The notes below the pieces were generated by a model, which searched no databases, was not told the origin of the DNA, and worked only from the letters and a program-made list of their open reading frames with translations. The position numbers were made by a program, and so were the translations under genes. From Auraticoccus cholistanensis (GTDB taxonomy: Bacteria > Actinomycetota > Actinomycetes > Propionibacteriales > Propionibacteriaceae), in the NCBI RefSeq assembly GCF_009742705.1, contig NZ_WPCU01000006.1, forward strand, positions 152,015-199,390: a stretch of DNA of 47,376 bases, written 5' to 3'. Shown here piece by piece: positions 36,790 through 46,302 of this stretch; position 1 is the first letter of the stretch; every line of letters begins with the position of its first letter.

Positions 36790-38126
36790 GCAGAGTTCTG
36801 AGGGCCGCCGGCCTCGCCCTCGCCGTCGCGGTCACCGCCGCCGCCGTCGGCTGCGCGCCGGCCCGCCAGCCCGACGAGATCGTGGTGTGGACCAAGGAGA
36901 TCGGCACCGACCAGCTCGCCCAGCAGCAGGCCATGCTCGACGCCTTCGAGGCCGACCACCCGGGGGTCACCACCCGGCTCGTGCCGGTGGCCACCCGCAG
37001 CGACGCCGACGCCACCGCGCTGATCACCGCCGTCCGCGGCGGCACCGGCCCGGACGTCTTCGTGGCCGACCGCTTCACCACCAACCAGTTCGCCTCCCTC
37101 GGCCTGCTGCAGAGCCTGCAGCCGCGGGTGGACGCCGAGGGCCCAGGCTTCACCGACGGCTACCTGCCCTTCGCCCTCGACGAGGCCACCTACCAGGGCG
37201 AGCTGTACGGGCTGCCCTGGCACACCGACACCCGCGGGCTCTTCTACAACAAGGAGGTGCTCCGCGACGCCGGCGTCGACCCGGCCGTGATGGACCCCGA
37301 GAACGGTCCGCTCACCATCGCCGAGCTGCGCGAGATCGCCGACCAGATCACGGTCACCGACGACTCCGGCAACTACGAGCGGATGGGCTTCGTGCCCTGG
37401 GACCAGCAGGCGTGGCCGTTCACCTGGGGCCAGATCCTGGGGGCCAACTACTTCGACGAGCAGACCTGCACCATCGACGTCGACGACCCCGGCTTCCGCG
37501 GCATCTACGAGCTCTACCAGGAGTGGGCCGCCGACCTCGACTACACCAAGACCGACGCGTTCATGGCCACCTACGCCCCCGAGACCGCGCCCGAGGGCAC
37601 CTCGCCCTTCTACAGCGGGCGGATCGGCATGCAGATCGTCTACTCCGGGTTCGCGCCCAACATCGAGAAGTACGCCCCCGACCTGGACTGGGGCGTGACC
37701 TACCCGCCGGTGCTGGACGAGGGCGACGACCCGATCACCTGGTCCGGCGGGCCCGCCTGGACCATCCCCACCGGGGCCACCAACGCCGACGGCGGCTGGG
37801 AGCTGGCCAAGTACATGACCGGTGAGGAGGGGCAGCGGGAGTGGTCGAGCACCCAGCAGTTCCTGCCCACCCAGGCCTCGCTGCTGGACGACCCGACGGT
37901 GATCGGCGACGACGCCGAGTTCTTCGCCCAGCTGCTGCTCGACGGCTACTCCAGCTCACGCCCGCCGCTGCCGGTCGGCTCCGAGCTGTGGGAGACCATG
38001 AACACCGGCCGCGAAGCCGTCCTGCTCGGGGACTCCACCCCCGAGGAGGTCATGCAGGAGATCGAGCGGCGCATCCAGCCCCAGCTGGACCCCTACTGCC
38101 CGATCACCCTCACCCAGCGGGAGTGA
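36786..38126 (+). CDS. Sugar-binding lipoprotein of ABC transporter
   Basis: A 446-residue extracellular solute-binding protein (family 1). The signal peptide ends with the lipobox AVGC (cysteine at about residue 23). The mature part starts DEIVVWTKEIGTDQLAQQQAM, with FEADHPGVTTRLVPVA, GTGPDVFVADRF and ELYGLPWHTDTRGLFYNKEVLRDAG, standard for this family. ATGA overlap couples it to the permease gene. It delivers the sugar to the permeases; alpha-manno-oligosaccharide is inferred from GH76 and GH38 on either side. Confidence 0.93.
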   Translation: MSRVLRAAGLALAVAVTAAAVGCAPARQPDEIVVWTKEIGTDQLAQQQAMLDAFEADHPGVTTRLVPVATRSDADATALITAVRGGTGPDVFVADRFTTNQFASLGLLQSLQPRVDAEGPGFTDGYLPFALDEATYQGELYGLPWHTDTRGLFYNKEVLRDAGVDPAVMDPENGPLTIAELREIADQITVTDDSGNYERMGFVPWDQQAWPFTWGQILGANYFDEQTCTIDVDDPGFRGIYELYQEWAADLDYTKTDAFMATYAPETAPEGTSPFYSGRIGMQIVYSGFAPNIEKYAPDLDWGVTYPPVLDEGDDPITWSGGPAWTIPTGATNADGGWELAKYMTGEEGQREWSSTQQFLPTQASLLDDPTVIGDDAEFFAQLLLDGYSSSRPPLPVGSELWETMNTGREAVLLGDSTPEEVMQEIERRIQPQLDPYCPITLTQRE

Positions 38127-38169
38127 TCCCGCCGCACCACCCACCCCCACCCCCACCCCCGGGAGACCG

Positions 38170-40140
38170 ATGATGTTCACCCACCCCACCTCGGCACGCC
38201 CGCTCACGGCCCTGCTGGCCGCGGGCGCCCTGCTCGCCGGACTGCTCGTCGCCGTCCCGGCCCCGGCCTCGGCCGAGGACCGCGACGACGCGGGCGTCCA
38301 GCAGCGGGCCCTGCCACCCCGCCCCACCGGACCAGCCGCGATGCCGGCCTGGACGGCCGAACCACCCGACGCCGCGCAGGTCGAGCTCGTCGCCGCCCGG
38401 GTGGTCTGCGTGCTCACCTGCGACGGCGGCGAGGCCCCCGACGTCGCCGGTGAGCGACCGGTGGACCCGGTCACCGTGGCCGGCCGCACGGTCGAGCTGC
38501 GCACCTCGCTGGACGACGTCGTCGGCTGGGCCGTGGTGGAGCGGCCCCGCAAGGGCGACCGCGTCTGGCTCGAGCGCTCCTTCGACGCCGGAGCCACCCG
38601 CGAGCAGACCGTCGAGCCCACCACCGCGGCGCGACGGACCCGGCTGGAAACCCCCACCACCAACCTCACCGACCCGGGCCAGCACCGCCGCGGCGTGGTC
38701 CGGGCCTGCCTCTACGCCGGCGAGGAGGTCGGCTGCACCGACTGGGCCTACCGCGAGGTGTGCGCCGAGGCCTGCGACGGCGACGCCCCGCTGGGCCGGG
38801 CCGGCGCGTCTCCGGTCGACCCGCGCACCGTCGGCCAGCGCCGGGTGAGCCTGCAGGTCGACACCACCGGCGTCGGCTACGCCGAGCTGGACCGGGCCAC
38901 CGCCGGTGACGAGGTCTGGGTCGAGCGCTCCTGGGACGAGGGCACCAGCAACCGCGGCGGACGGCTGGGCCGCACCGCCGTGCCGACGGGGGCGTCGCGG
39001 GCCAGCACCCCGGTGTTCGTGGCCGCCGAGCCGCGGCTCAAGATGGCCGGCGGCTCGCTGCGGGCCTGCGTGCGGGTGGCGGCCACCGACGAGACCGGCT
39101 GCACCGGCTGGGCGCGCCCGGCCGTCGACCGGGCCGCCGCGGCCGTGGACGCCCTGGTCTACGACTACGACCCCTACACCGCCTGGTGGCCGTCGAGCTG
39201 GTGGAACTCCGCCGTGGCCATCAGCACCGTGATCGACTACCAGCGCCAGACCGGCGACGACTCCTACGCCTGGATGATCGATCGGACCTTCGAGGTCAAC
39301 CGGGTCCCGTTCCCGGCCGGTGAGAAGAGCACCGACGAGATCGAGGGCAACTTCCTCAGCCGCGCGATCGACGACGCCGGCTGGTGGGGACTGGCCTGGC
39401 TGAACGCCTACGACCTGACCGGGGACGCGAAGTACCTGGAGATGGCCGAGACCATCGGCGAGTTCATGCACGGCTACTGGGACCCCTCCACCTGCGGCGG
39501 CGGGGTGTGGTGGAACGCCGAGCGCACCTACAAGAACGCCGTGACGAACGGGCAGTACATCAAGCTGACCGCCATGCTGCACCGGCGGATACCGGGGGAC
39601 TGGCAGTGGCGCGACCGGGCCGTCACCGCCTGGGACTGGTACACCCAGATCGGCATGGTGGGCGAGGACGGGCTGGTCGACGACGGCCTCACCGACGACT
39701 GCCGCAACAACGGCCAGACCGTGTGGACCTACAACCAGGGTCTGCCGATCGGCGCCGGGGTCGAGCTGTACCGGATCACCGGTGACGAGGCCTACCTCGA
39801 CACCGCCCGTGAGCTCGCCGACGCCGCCATCGGCTCCGGCACCCTGTTCGTCGACGGCGTGCTGACCGAGTCCTGCGACGCCGGCGGCAACCCCTGCGAC
39901 GACAACCAGAAGCAGTTCAAGGGCATCTTCATGCGCTATCTGACCGAGCTCGATACCGCCACGGGCGGGGAGTACCGGTCGGTGTCGGCGGCCCAGGCCG
40001 ACGCCGTCTGGAACCAGGCGCGCGACCCGCTGAACCGCATGGGCGTCCGCTGGGACGGCTCGTCCGAGCCCGGACGGCCGAACGTCGCCGACTGGCGCAC
40101 CCAGGCCAGCGGGCTGAGCGCCCTGCTCTCGGTGCGCTGA
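38170..40140 (+). CDS. Secreted GH76 family glycosidase (endo-alpha-1,6-mannanase type)
   Basis: A 656-residue exported protein. Its signal peptide (LLAAGALLAGLLVAVPAPASA, cut about residue 35) is followed by two related Cys-containing modules. These are residues about 75-200 and 200-320, each with VDPxTV..R.V.L and a GD.VW.ERS block. The GH76 catalytic domain starts near 325 (YDYDPYTAWWPSSWWNSA). It holds the adjacent Asp pair of AIDDAGWWGLAW expected for catalysis, then WWNAERTYKNAVTNG and YNQGLPIGAGVELY. GH76 enzymes cut alpha-1,6-mannan; this would feed the importer. SD GGGAGA precedes ATG 38170. Confidence 0.92.
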   Translation: MMFTHPTSARPLTALLAAGALLAGLLVAVPAPASAEDRDDAGVQQRALPPRPTGPAAMPAWTAEPPDAAQVELVAARVVCVLTCDGGEAPDVAGERPVDPVTVAGRTVELRTSLDDVVGWAVVERPRKGDRVWLERSFDAGATREQTVEPTTAARRTRLETPTTNLTDPGQHRRGVVRACLYAGEEVGCTDWAYREVCAEACDGDAPLGRAGASPVDPRTVGQRRVSLQVDTTGVGYAELDRATAGDEVWVERSWDEGTSNRGGRLGRTAVPTGASRASTPVFVAAEPRLKMAGGSLRACVRVAATDETGCTGWARPAVDRAAAAVDALVYDYDPYTAWWPSSWWNSAVAISTVIDYQRQTGDDSYAWMIDRTFEVNRVPFPAGEKSTDEIEGNFLSRAIDDAGWWGLAWLNAYDLTGDAKYLEMAETIGEFMHGYWDPSTCGGGVWWNAERTYKNAVTNGQYIKLTAMLHRRIPGDWQWRDRAVTAWDWYTQIGMVGEDGLVDDGLTDDCRNNGQTVWTYNQGLPIGAGVELYRITGDEAYLDTARELADAAIGSGTLFVDGVLTESCDAGGNPCDDNQKQFKGIFMRYLTELDTATGGEYRSVSAAQADAVWNQARDPLNRMGVRWDGSSEPGRPNVADWRTQASGLSALLSVR

Positions 40141-40143
40141 CCC

Positions 40144-40182
40144 CCGTCGGCGGACCCCGTCAGCGGACGGCCGTCAGCGGAC
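40144..40182. repeat. Three tandem copies of CCGTCRGCGGAC at the manA stop
   Basis: Copies at 40144-40155, 40157-40168 and 40171-40182, period 13-14 bases. The third copy contains the manA stop codon (40174-40176), so the array starts inside the gene end. Confidence 0.7.
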
Positions 40183-41358
40183 GCCGGGGGCGGCCACCCA
40201 GGCCACCCCGGCGCCGTTGGCGGCGACCTGCTCGCCGGCGGCCAGGAAGGCCGACTCGCCGCGGTGCAGGGTGGTGGCGGTGTCCCCGGTGCGCAGCAGC
40301 ACGCGTCCGGAGGTCACCACCACCACCCGTCCGGTGGGGGTAGCCGGCACGGTGGTCGGCGTGTCGCTGCAGTCCACCCGCCACAGCGTGAACTCCGGCG
40401 CCGGGGTGTCGAAGCGGGTGCGCCCCTCGCCCTCGTCGACGGTGCGGACCAGGTCCGGTGCGCCGGTGCGGGTGTCCAGTACCGAGGTCAGCTCCTCGAC
40501 GTCGACGTGCTTGGGGGTCAGGCCGCCGCGCAGCACGTTGTCGGAGTTCGCCATCAGCTCCACCCCGAGCCCGGAGAGGTAGGCGTGCAGGTTGCCGGCG
40601 CCGAGGAACAGCGCCTGGCCCGGGCGGAGCGAGACCCGGTTCATCAGCAGGGCGACCAGCACACCGGGGTCGCCGGGGTAGTGCTCGGCCAGCTCGAGGG
40701 CGGTGCGGCACAACCGCGCCAGCGGCTCCCCGGCCCCGCCGTCACGGGTCACCTCTCCTGCCGCCCGGACGACGTCCTCGCACACCGCCCCCCAGCCGTC
40801 CTCCGAGAGCAGCCGGCGGACGACCGTGGCCACCGCGTCGGAGGAGGCACCGGCCAGCAGCTCGGCCAGAGGCTCCAGCGCGGGGACCCCCAGCGAGCGC
40901 CACAGCCGCGCGGTCGTGCCGGGGTCGGCGAAGCCGCACAGCGCCTCGAAGTCGGTCAGGGCGACGATCATCTCCGGCTTGGGCCAGTCGTCCTTGTAGT
41001 TGCGGGTGGGGTCCCCGCGGTCCGGACCCGACTCCTCCTCCCGGGCCCAGCCGGCCTCGGCCTGCTCGCGGGTGGGGTGCGCCTGCAGCGACAGCGGAGC
41101 GGCGGCCGCCAGCAGCTTGAGCAGGTAGGGCAGCCGCGGCCCGAAGCGCCGCACCGACTCCCGCCCCACCACCTCGGGCCGGCTCTCGACTAGCTCGGCC
41201 AGGGTCCGGCCGTCCTCGAGCGTCGAGGGTGCTCCCGGGTGGGCCCCCAGCCACAGCTCGGCCTGCGGCCGGCCGGTCGGTGTCTGGCCCCGGAGCTCCG
41301 GGATCAGCACCGTGGACCCCCACGCGTACTCCTGGACCTGGCCGGTGAGTCGCTGCAC
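40174..41358 (-). CDS. manA: Mannose-6-phosphate isomerase, class I
   Basis: A zinc cupin enzyme of about 394 residues that interconverts mannose-6-P and fructose-6-P. It has VQRLTGQVQEYAWGSTVLIPELRG at the start, LLKLLAAAAPLSLQAHP (zinc Gln/His), YKDDWPKPEMIVALTDFEALCGF and LGAGNLHAYLSGLGVELMANSDNVLRGGLTPKHVD, all in family order. GTG 41358 gives the normal N-terminus; a longer frame to ATG 41439 would add 27 unrelated residues and run over a 22-base palindrome. It completes the route from mannan to glycolysis and also supplies mannose-6-P for glycan synthesis. Confidence 0.94.
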   Translation of the reverse strand: MQRLTGQVQEYAWGSTVLIPELRGQTPTGRPQAELWLGAHPGAPSTLEDGRTLAELVESRPEVVGRESVRRFGPRLPYLLKLLAAAAPLSLQAHPTREQAEAGWAREEESGPDRGDPTRNYKDDWPKPEMIVALTDFEALCGFADPGTTARLWRSLGVPALEPLAELLAGASSDAVATVVRRLLSEDGWGAVCEDVVRAAGEVTRDGGAGEPLARLCRTALELAEHYPGDPGVLVALLMNRVSLRPGQALFLGAGNLHAYLSGLGVELMANSDNVLRGGLTPKHVDVEELTSVLDTRTGAPDLVRTVDEGEGRTRFDTPAPEFTLWRVDCSDTPTTVPATPTGRVVVVTSGRVLLRTGDTATTLHRGESAFLAAGEQVAANGAGVAWVAAPGVR

Positions 41359-41420
41359 GTCGTCATCCAACCAGAACCGGTGGTGCACCCGCCCGCCGAG
41401 CCGCTCGGCGGCAGCGGCGA

Positions 41421-41442
41421 CGAATGACACCTGTGTCATTCG
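41421..41442. promoter_or_regulatory. Perfect 22-base palindrome between manA and DUF3263 gene
   Basis: Arms CGAATGACAC (41421-41430) and GTGTCATTCG (41433-41442) are exact inverted repeats around CT. It lies just upstream of TACGAT (41447-41452), the -10 of the DUF3263 gene, and in the 5' region of manA, so it can control both directions. The binding protein is unknown; the DUF3263 product is a candidate. Confidence 0.65.
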
Positions 41443-41459
41443 GGCGTACGATGGCGCCC

Positions 41460-41762
41460 ATGCAGCCCGAGATCGAGAACGTCGGCACCGACGGCGGCGC
41501 GCGGCTCAGCGAGCGTGACGCCGAGATCCTCGACTTCGAGCGCCAGTGGTGGAAGTACGCCGGCGCCAAGAACGACGGCATCCGCGAGCGGTTCTCGATG
41601 TCGGCGACCCGCTACTACCAGGTCCTCAACACCATCATCGACAAGCCCGAGGCCCTGGCCCACGACCCGCTGCTGGTCAAGCGGCTGCAGCGCCTGCGCG
41701 CCCAGCGGATGCGGGCCCGCTCCGCCCGCCGGCTCGGCCTCGACCCCGACGCGCACGCCTGA
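41460..41762 (+). CDS. DUF3263 family helix-turn-helix protein
   Basis: A 100-residue protein of the actinobacterial DUF3263 family (function unknown, probable DNA binding). The conserved core is LSERDAEILDFERQWWKYAGAKNDGIRERF then SMSATRYYQVLNTIIDKPEALAHDPLLVKRLQRLR. ATG 41460 lies seven bases after TACGAT with no ribosome site, so the mRNA is likely leaderless. The HTH-like SATRYYQVLN segment and the palindrome in its own promoter suggest autoregulation. Confidence 0.88.
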   Translation: MQPEIENVGTDGGARLSERDAEILDFERQWWKYAGAKNDGIRERFSMSATRYYQVLNTIIDKPEALAHDPLLVKRLQRLRAQRMRARSARRLGLDPDAHA

Positions 41763-41844
41763 CCTGCTGCCCCTCGCCGCGCTCCGCGGCGGCCTTCGCG
41801 TGAACCCCGGCCGTGCCAGAGTGGCCGCGGCCACGAGGAGGAGC

Positions 41845-42486
41845 ATGGAACCCATCGAGGAGCGGATGCAGCGCGGGATCCGCAAGCTGGCGGCGTTCAC
41901 CGCGGCGATGCGGGCGATGCACGACGGCGTGCAGGCGGTCGAGGGACGCGCGGGCGACGGCGCCGTCGCCGTCCAGGTCGACGCCACCGGTGCCGCCACC
42001 GCGGTCCTGCTCGACGACGGGTGGCGCAACCGGGTCTCCGGCCCCCTCGGCGAGGCCGTGGTCGAGGCCTACCAGAGCGCCCGGCGCGCCCAGGTCGTCG
42101 CCGGGCTGGAGAACGTCGCCCGGCTGCCGGAGCGCCTGGACGACGTGCCGGTCACCGAGGCGGACCTGGCGGCCGCCACCCCGGCCCCGGTCGACCTGGC
42201 CCAGCTGCAGCGCACCCTGCCGTCGCTGGCCGAGGTGGACGCCCAGCTCGCCGAGGCCCTGGCCGGCGTCCGTCGGGCCCGCGAGGCGGGCACCCCCACG
42301 ACGCCCCCGACCGCCACGACGGCCACCACGAGTGCCGGCGGTGACGAGGTCGAGGTGGTGCTCGACGCCCTCGGCGGCATCGTCGCCTGCTCGGTCCCCG
42401 AGTCCTGGCAGCGGTCGGCTCCGCTGCCGCGCCTCCTGGAGGCGCTCAACCGACCCCTCGAGGACCACCGGGAGGCCCGGTCGTGA
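41845..42486 (+). CDS. YbaB/EbfC-like protein of a type VII-like module
   Basis: A 213-residue protein. Residues 1-90 resemble the YbaB/EbfC nucleoid-associated fold (IRKLAAFTAAMRAMHDGVQ, GAVAVQVDATGAATAVLLDDGW). A Pro/Thr-rich linker (148-165) and a second short domain follow. YbaB-like proteins are often found beside ESX/type VII substrates in actinobacteria. ATG 41845 follows GAGGAGG. Its stop overlaps the next start (GTGA), so it heads a four-gene operon. Binding to DNA or to the substrates as a chaperone is not established. Confidence 0.65.
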   Translation: MEPIEERMQRGIRKLAAFTAAMRAMHDGVQAVEGRAGDGAVAVQVDATGAATAVLLDDGWRNRVSGPLGEAVVEAYQSARRAQVVAGLENVARLPERLDDVPVTEADLAAATPAPVDLAQLQRTLPSLAEVDAQLAEALAGVRRAREAGTPTTPPTATTATTSAGGDEVEVVLDALGGIVACSVPESWQRSAPLPRLLEALNRPLEDHREARS

Positions 42487-42797
42487 GCGGACCCAGCGCG
42501 GAGGAGATCGCACGGTCGCTGTCGGACCTGCGCGCCTGTGCCGAGGCCTTCGACAGCGAGGGCGTCGCGCTGGCCGGGCGGGCAGGGGAGTTCGGCGCCC
42601 AGGGCACCGGTGCGCTGAGCTTCGGCATCTTCCTGGCCGTCGGCGCCGCCTACGACCGGGGCTGCACCGCGCTCGCCGGTGCGGCGGAGGCCGGCGGGAC
42701 AGCCCTGCAGGAGGTCGCCACCACCCTCAGGTCGGTGGCCGACGCCTACGAGCGCGACGAGGAGAACAACGTCCACCTCAGCCAGGGGGAGTGGTGA
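42483..42797 (+). CDS. EspC-like type VII secretion substrate (WXG100-like)
   Basis: A 104-residue helical-hairpin protein resembling EspC/DUF2580. It has an Ala-rich first helix (LRACAEAFDSEGVALAGRAGEFG), the turn GAQGTGALSFG, and a second helix ending VADAYERDEENN. That end contains YxxxE, the C-terminal export motif (Y-x3-D/E) of type VII substrates. GTG 42483 overlaps the previous stop, and it is followed within three bases by the next gene. It is likely to dimerise with its neighbour for export; no ESX ATPase is in the window. Confidence 0.65.
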   Translation: MSGPSAEEIARSLSDLRACAEAFDSEGVALAGRAGEFGAQGTGALSFGIFLAVGAAYDRGCTALAGAAEAGGTALQEVATTLRSVADAYERDEENNVHLSQGEW

Positions 42798-42799
42798 CC

Positions 42800-43603
42800 A
42801 TGGGGATCCCCGCGATCGAGGTCGACTTCGACCCCGCGGCCTTCGAGGAGGCCTGCGACAAGATCCGCCAGGGCATCGACGAGGCGGTCGACGCCGTCTT
42901 CCCGCAGCTGCGCCCGCTGATCGACGTCTTCTTCGACGCCTTCCTGCTACCGGTCCCGGACTTCATCCGGCAGGCCGGCTACAAGGTGGTCGAGTGGGCC
43001 TTCGAGATGCTCGAGTCCCTGGTCAACGGCCTGGTCGACCTGTTCGAGGGCATGCTGGTGCCGGTGACGGCCTTCCTCAGGGGGCGCTACTGGGCCGACC
43101 AGCACGAGGCGCTCTCCACCCACGCCTCGAACCTGCAGGAGGCCGTCGACGCCGTGTCGGTCACGTGGACCGGGCGCGGCCAGCGGGCCTTCGCCGTCCA
43201 CGCCGGCGAGCAGGTGGCGCAGGTGGAGGCGGCGGCCGAGCTCGCCAAGAGCATGCGGACCCAGTGCTGGGCCACCGCCGCGGCGGGACTGACCTGCTAC
43301 CTCGGGATCGCCGTCGCGGTCGTCAAGTTCATCACCGTCGCCACGGCGAGCACGGCCAGCACACCGGTCACCGGACCCGGCGGGCCGGCGGCCGCCGGCG
43401 CCGCGGCCGGAGTGGGCTTCGCCGAGGTGGCGGGTGTCGTCACCGCCGTGCTGGCCGCGCTCGGCCAGAACGTGAGCGGCTACATCGCGCTCTCCGACGC
43501 CGCCGACGCGCTGGCCGGCGGGTGGCCGGAGCCGGCGGGCTCCAGCTACTCCGACGGCAGCGCGAGCGACGGCGACGGGACGGATTGGTCGACCGGGGGA
43601 TGA
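42800..43603 (+). CDS. WXG-motif protein with membrane segments (putative T7SS substrate)
   Basis: A 267-residue protein. Residues 1-90 have long amphipathic helices (FEEACDKIRQGIDEAVDAVF, FIRQAGYKVVEWAFEML). Residues about 95-160 form a WXG100-like hairpin around VTWTGRGQRAF, a W-x-G-like turn. Residues 170-235 have two hydrophobic Ala-rich segments, and the end is Ser/Asp/Gly-rich. No known toxin domain is seen. ATG 42800 is preferred to GTG 42794 for spacing. Its ATGA overlap with the next gene suggests a coupled pair, possibly effector and membrane partner. Confidence 0.6.
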   Translation: MGIPAIEVDFDPAAFEEACDKIRQGIDEAVDAVFPQLRPLIDVFFDAFLLPVPDFIRQAGYKVVEWAFEMLESLVNGLVDLFEGMLVPVTAFLRGRYWADQHEALSTHASNLQEAVDAVSVTWTGRGQRAFAVHAGEQVAQVEAAAELAKSMRTQCWATAAAGLTCYLGIAVAVVKFITVATASTASTPVTGPGGPAAAGAAAGVGFAEVAGVVTAVLAALGQNVSGYIALSDAADALAGGWPEPAGSSYSDGSASDGDGTDWSTGG

Positions 43604-44058
43604 CCCGCGACCTCGGGCCGTACCGCCGGGCCTGGGAGGCCAGGGGCGTCGTGGTCGACGCCACGCAGCTGCGCGCCCTGGAGGCGGCGGCCGCCCGCGT
43701 CACGCGCGCACGGGTCGGCGTCGGTGCCGGCGTCCTGATCGCCCTGGTCGGCGCCTGGGTGGCCGTGACGGAGTCGCCGTGGACCACCGGGTTCTTCCTC
43801 GCCGGCACGGGGCTGCTGGTGGCGGCGGTGATGGTCTGGGCCGCCGTGAGCTGGACGAGCGTGCTGCAGGCCCGGGAGGCGCGTCGTGCCGTGGCCGGTG
43901 TGGCCGCCGCCTCCGTCCTGCTCGTCTTCGTGCTCCTCGGCTGGGTGGTCGGGGCACCGGTCCTCGGCTGGGCGCTGCCGACGGTGGTCCTCGTCGTGGT
44001 CGGCGGACTGCTGGCCATGGTGCTGCTGCTGATGAACCTCACGCTGCGCCGCGGCTGA
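43600..44058 (+). CDS. Four-helix membrane protein, possible partner of the T7SS-like protein
   Basis: A 152-residue integral membrane protein. The first 40 residues are polar with an Arg-rich helix; four hydrophobic segments follow (GVLIALVGAWVAV, GFFLAGTGLLVAAVMVWAAV, VLLVFVLLGWVVGAPVLG and TVVLVVVGGLLAMVLLL). It overlaps the upstream stop by four bases and ends the operon 14 bases before the CIRCE promoter of groEL. No family recognised. An immunity or anchoring role for the neighbour is a guess from coupling. Confidence 0.65.
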   Translation: MTRDLGPYRRAWEARGVVVDATQLRALEAAAARVTRARVGVGAGVLIALVGAWVAVTESPWTTGFFLAGTGLLVAAVMVWAAVSWTSVLQAREARRAVAGVAAASVLLVFVLLGWVVGAPVLGWALPTVVLVVVGGLLAMVLLLMNLTLRRG

Positions 44059-44072
44059 AACCGCACGAGTTG

Positions 44073-44099
44073 TTTGCACTCCCCATGGCCGAGTGCTAA
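44073..44099 (+). promoter_or_regulatory. CIRCE element 1 (HrcA operator) at groEL promoter
   Basis: TTTGCACTC (44073-44081), nine bases, GAGTGCTAA (44091-44099): matches the CIRCE consensus TTAGCACTC-N9-GAGTGCTAA in 17 of 18 arm positions. A -35 TTGCAC (44075) and -10 TAAACA (44097) lie within it, so HrcA would cover the promoter. Confidence 0.93.
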
Positions 44100-45884
<1,785 letters not shown>

Positions 45885-45912
45885 GTCCGACCCGGCCCTG
45901 CTCAGGGCTTCG

Positions 45913-45947
45913 CGAGGGCGGTTCCCCACTCCAGGGAGCCGCCCTCG
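45913..45947 (+). terminator. groEL terminator hairpin
   Basis: CGAGGGCGG (45913-45921) pairs perfectly with CCGCCCTCG (45939-45947), 28 bases after the groEL stop. There is no T-tract, as is common in high-GC actinobacteria. Confidence 0.75.
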
Positions 45948-46302
45948 TGGCGTCTGCGCCCCCCGACGGTGCGGGCGCACCCGGATGAACTGCAACGGGG
46001 GACGTCGACGGCGACCGCGATCGGCGGTGTCGCCGGGACTGCTTGTCGCCGCGGTGCTCGTCTCCGTGGCCTCAACACGCCAGCCGTGCGTTCGGGCCCC
46101 AGACGCAAAACGCTGGCGATCCGCGAGTGGCTTGTCACCGTCTCGGCAGGGGCAAGCAGCGCGATCTGGTGAGGCATGAGCCTGCGTCGCTGCAACGGAA
46201 GCGCACATACACAGGCGCAACGACGTGTTCTCGGTTCGCCGTTCCAGAAATGGAGCGACGGTTGCGTGTGCTCTTCTCCGTTGCACTCCCAGGGGGATTC
46301 CG
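45948..46302. other. Stretch without a supported gene between groEL and the RHS ORF
   Basis: 355 bases of less GC-rich sequence. Short frames exist on both strands but none has a recognisable family or ribosome site. The composition change suggests foreign or decayed DNA upstream of the RHS repeats. Confidence 0.45.

Noticed and set aside
38127..38162. C-rich CCCCCA-like run between the binding protein and GH76 genes
   Set aside because: Low-complexity spacer without symmetry or known function.
41359..41439. Longer manA start at ATG 41439
   Set aside because: It adds 27 residues not found in ManA proteins and covers the 22-base palindrome; GTG 41358 gives the usual N-terminus.
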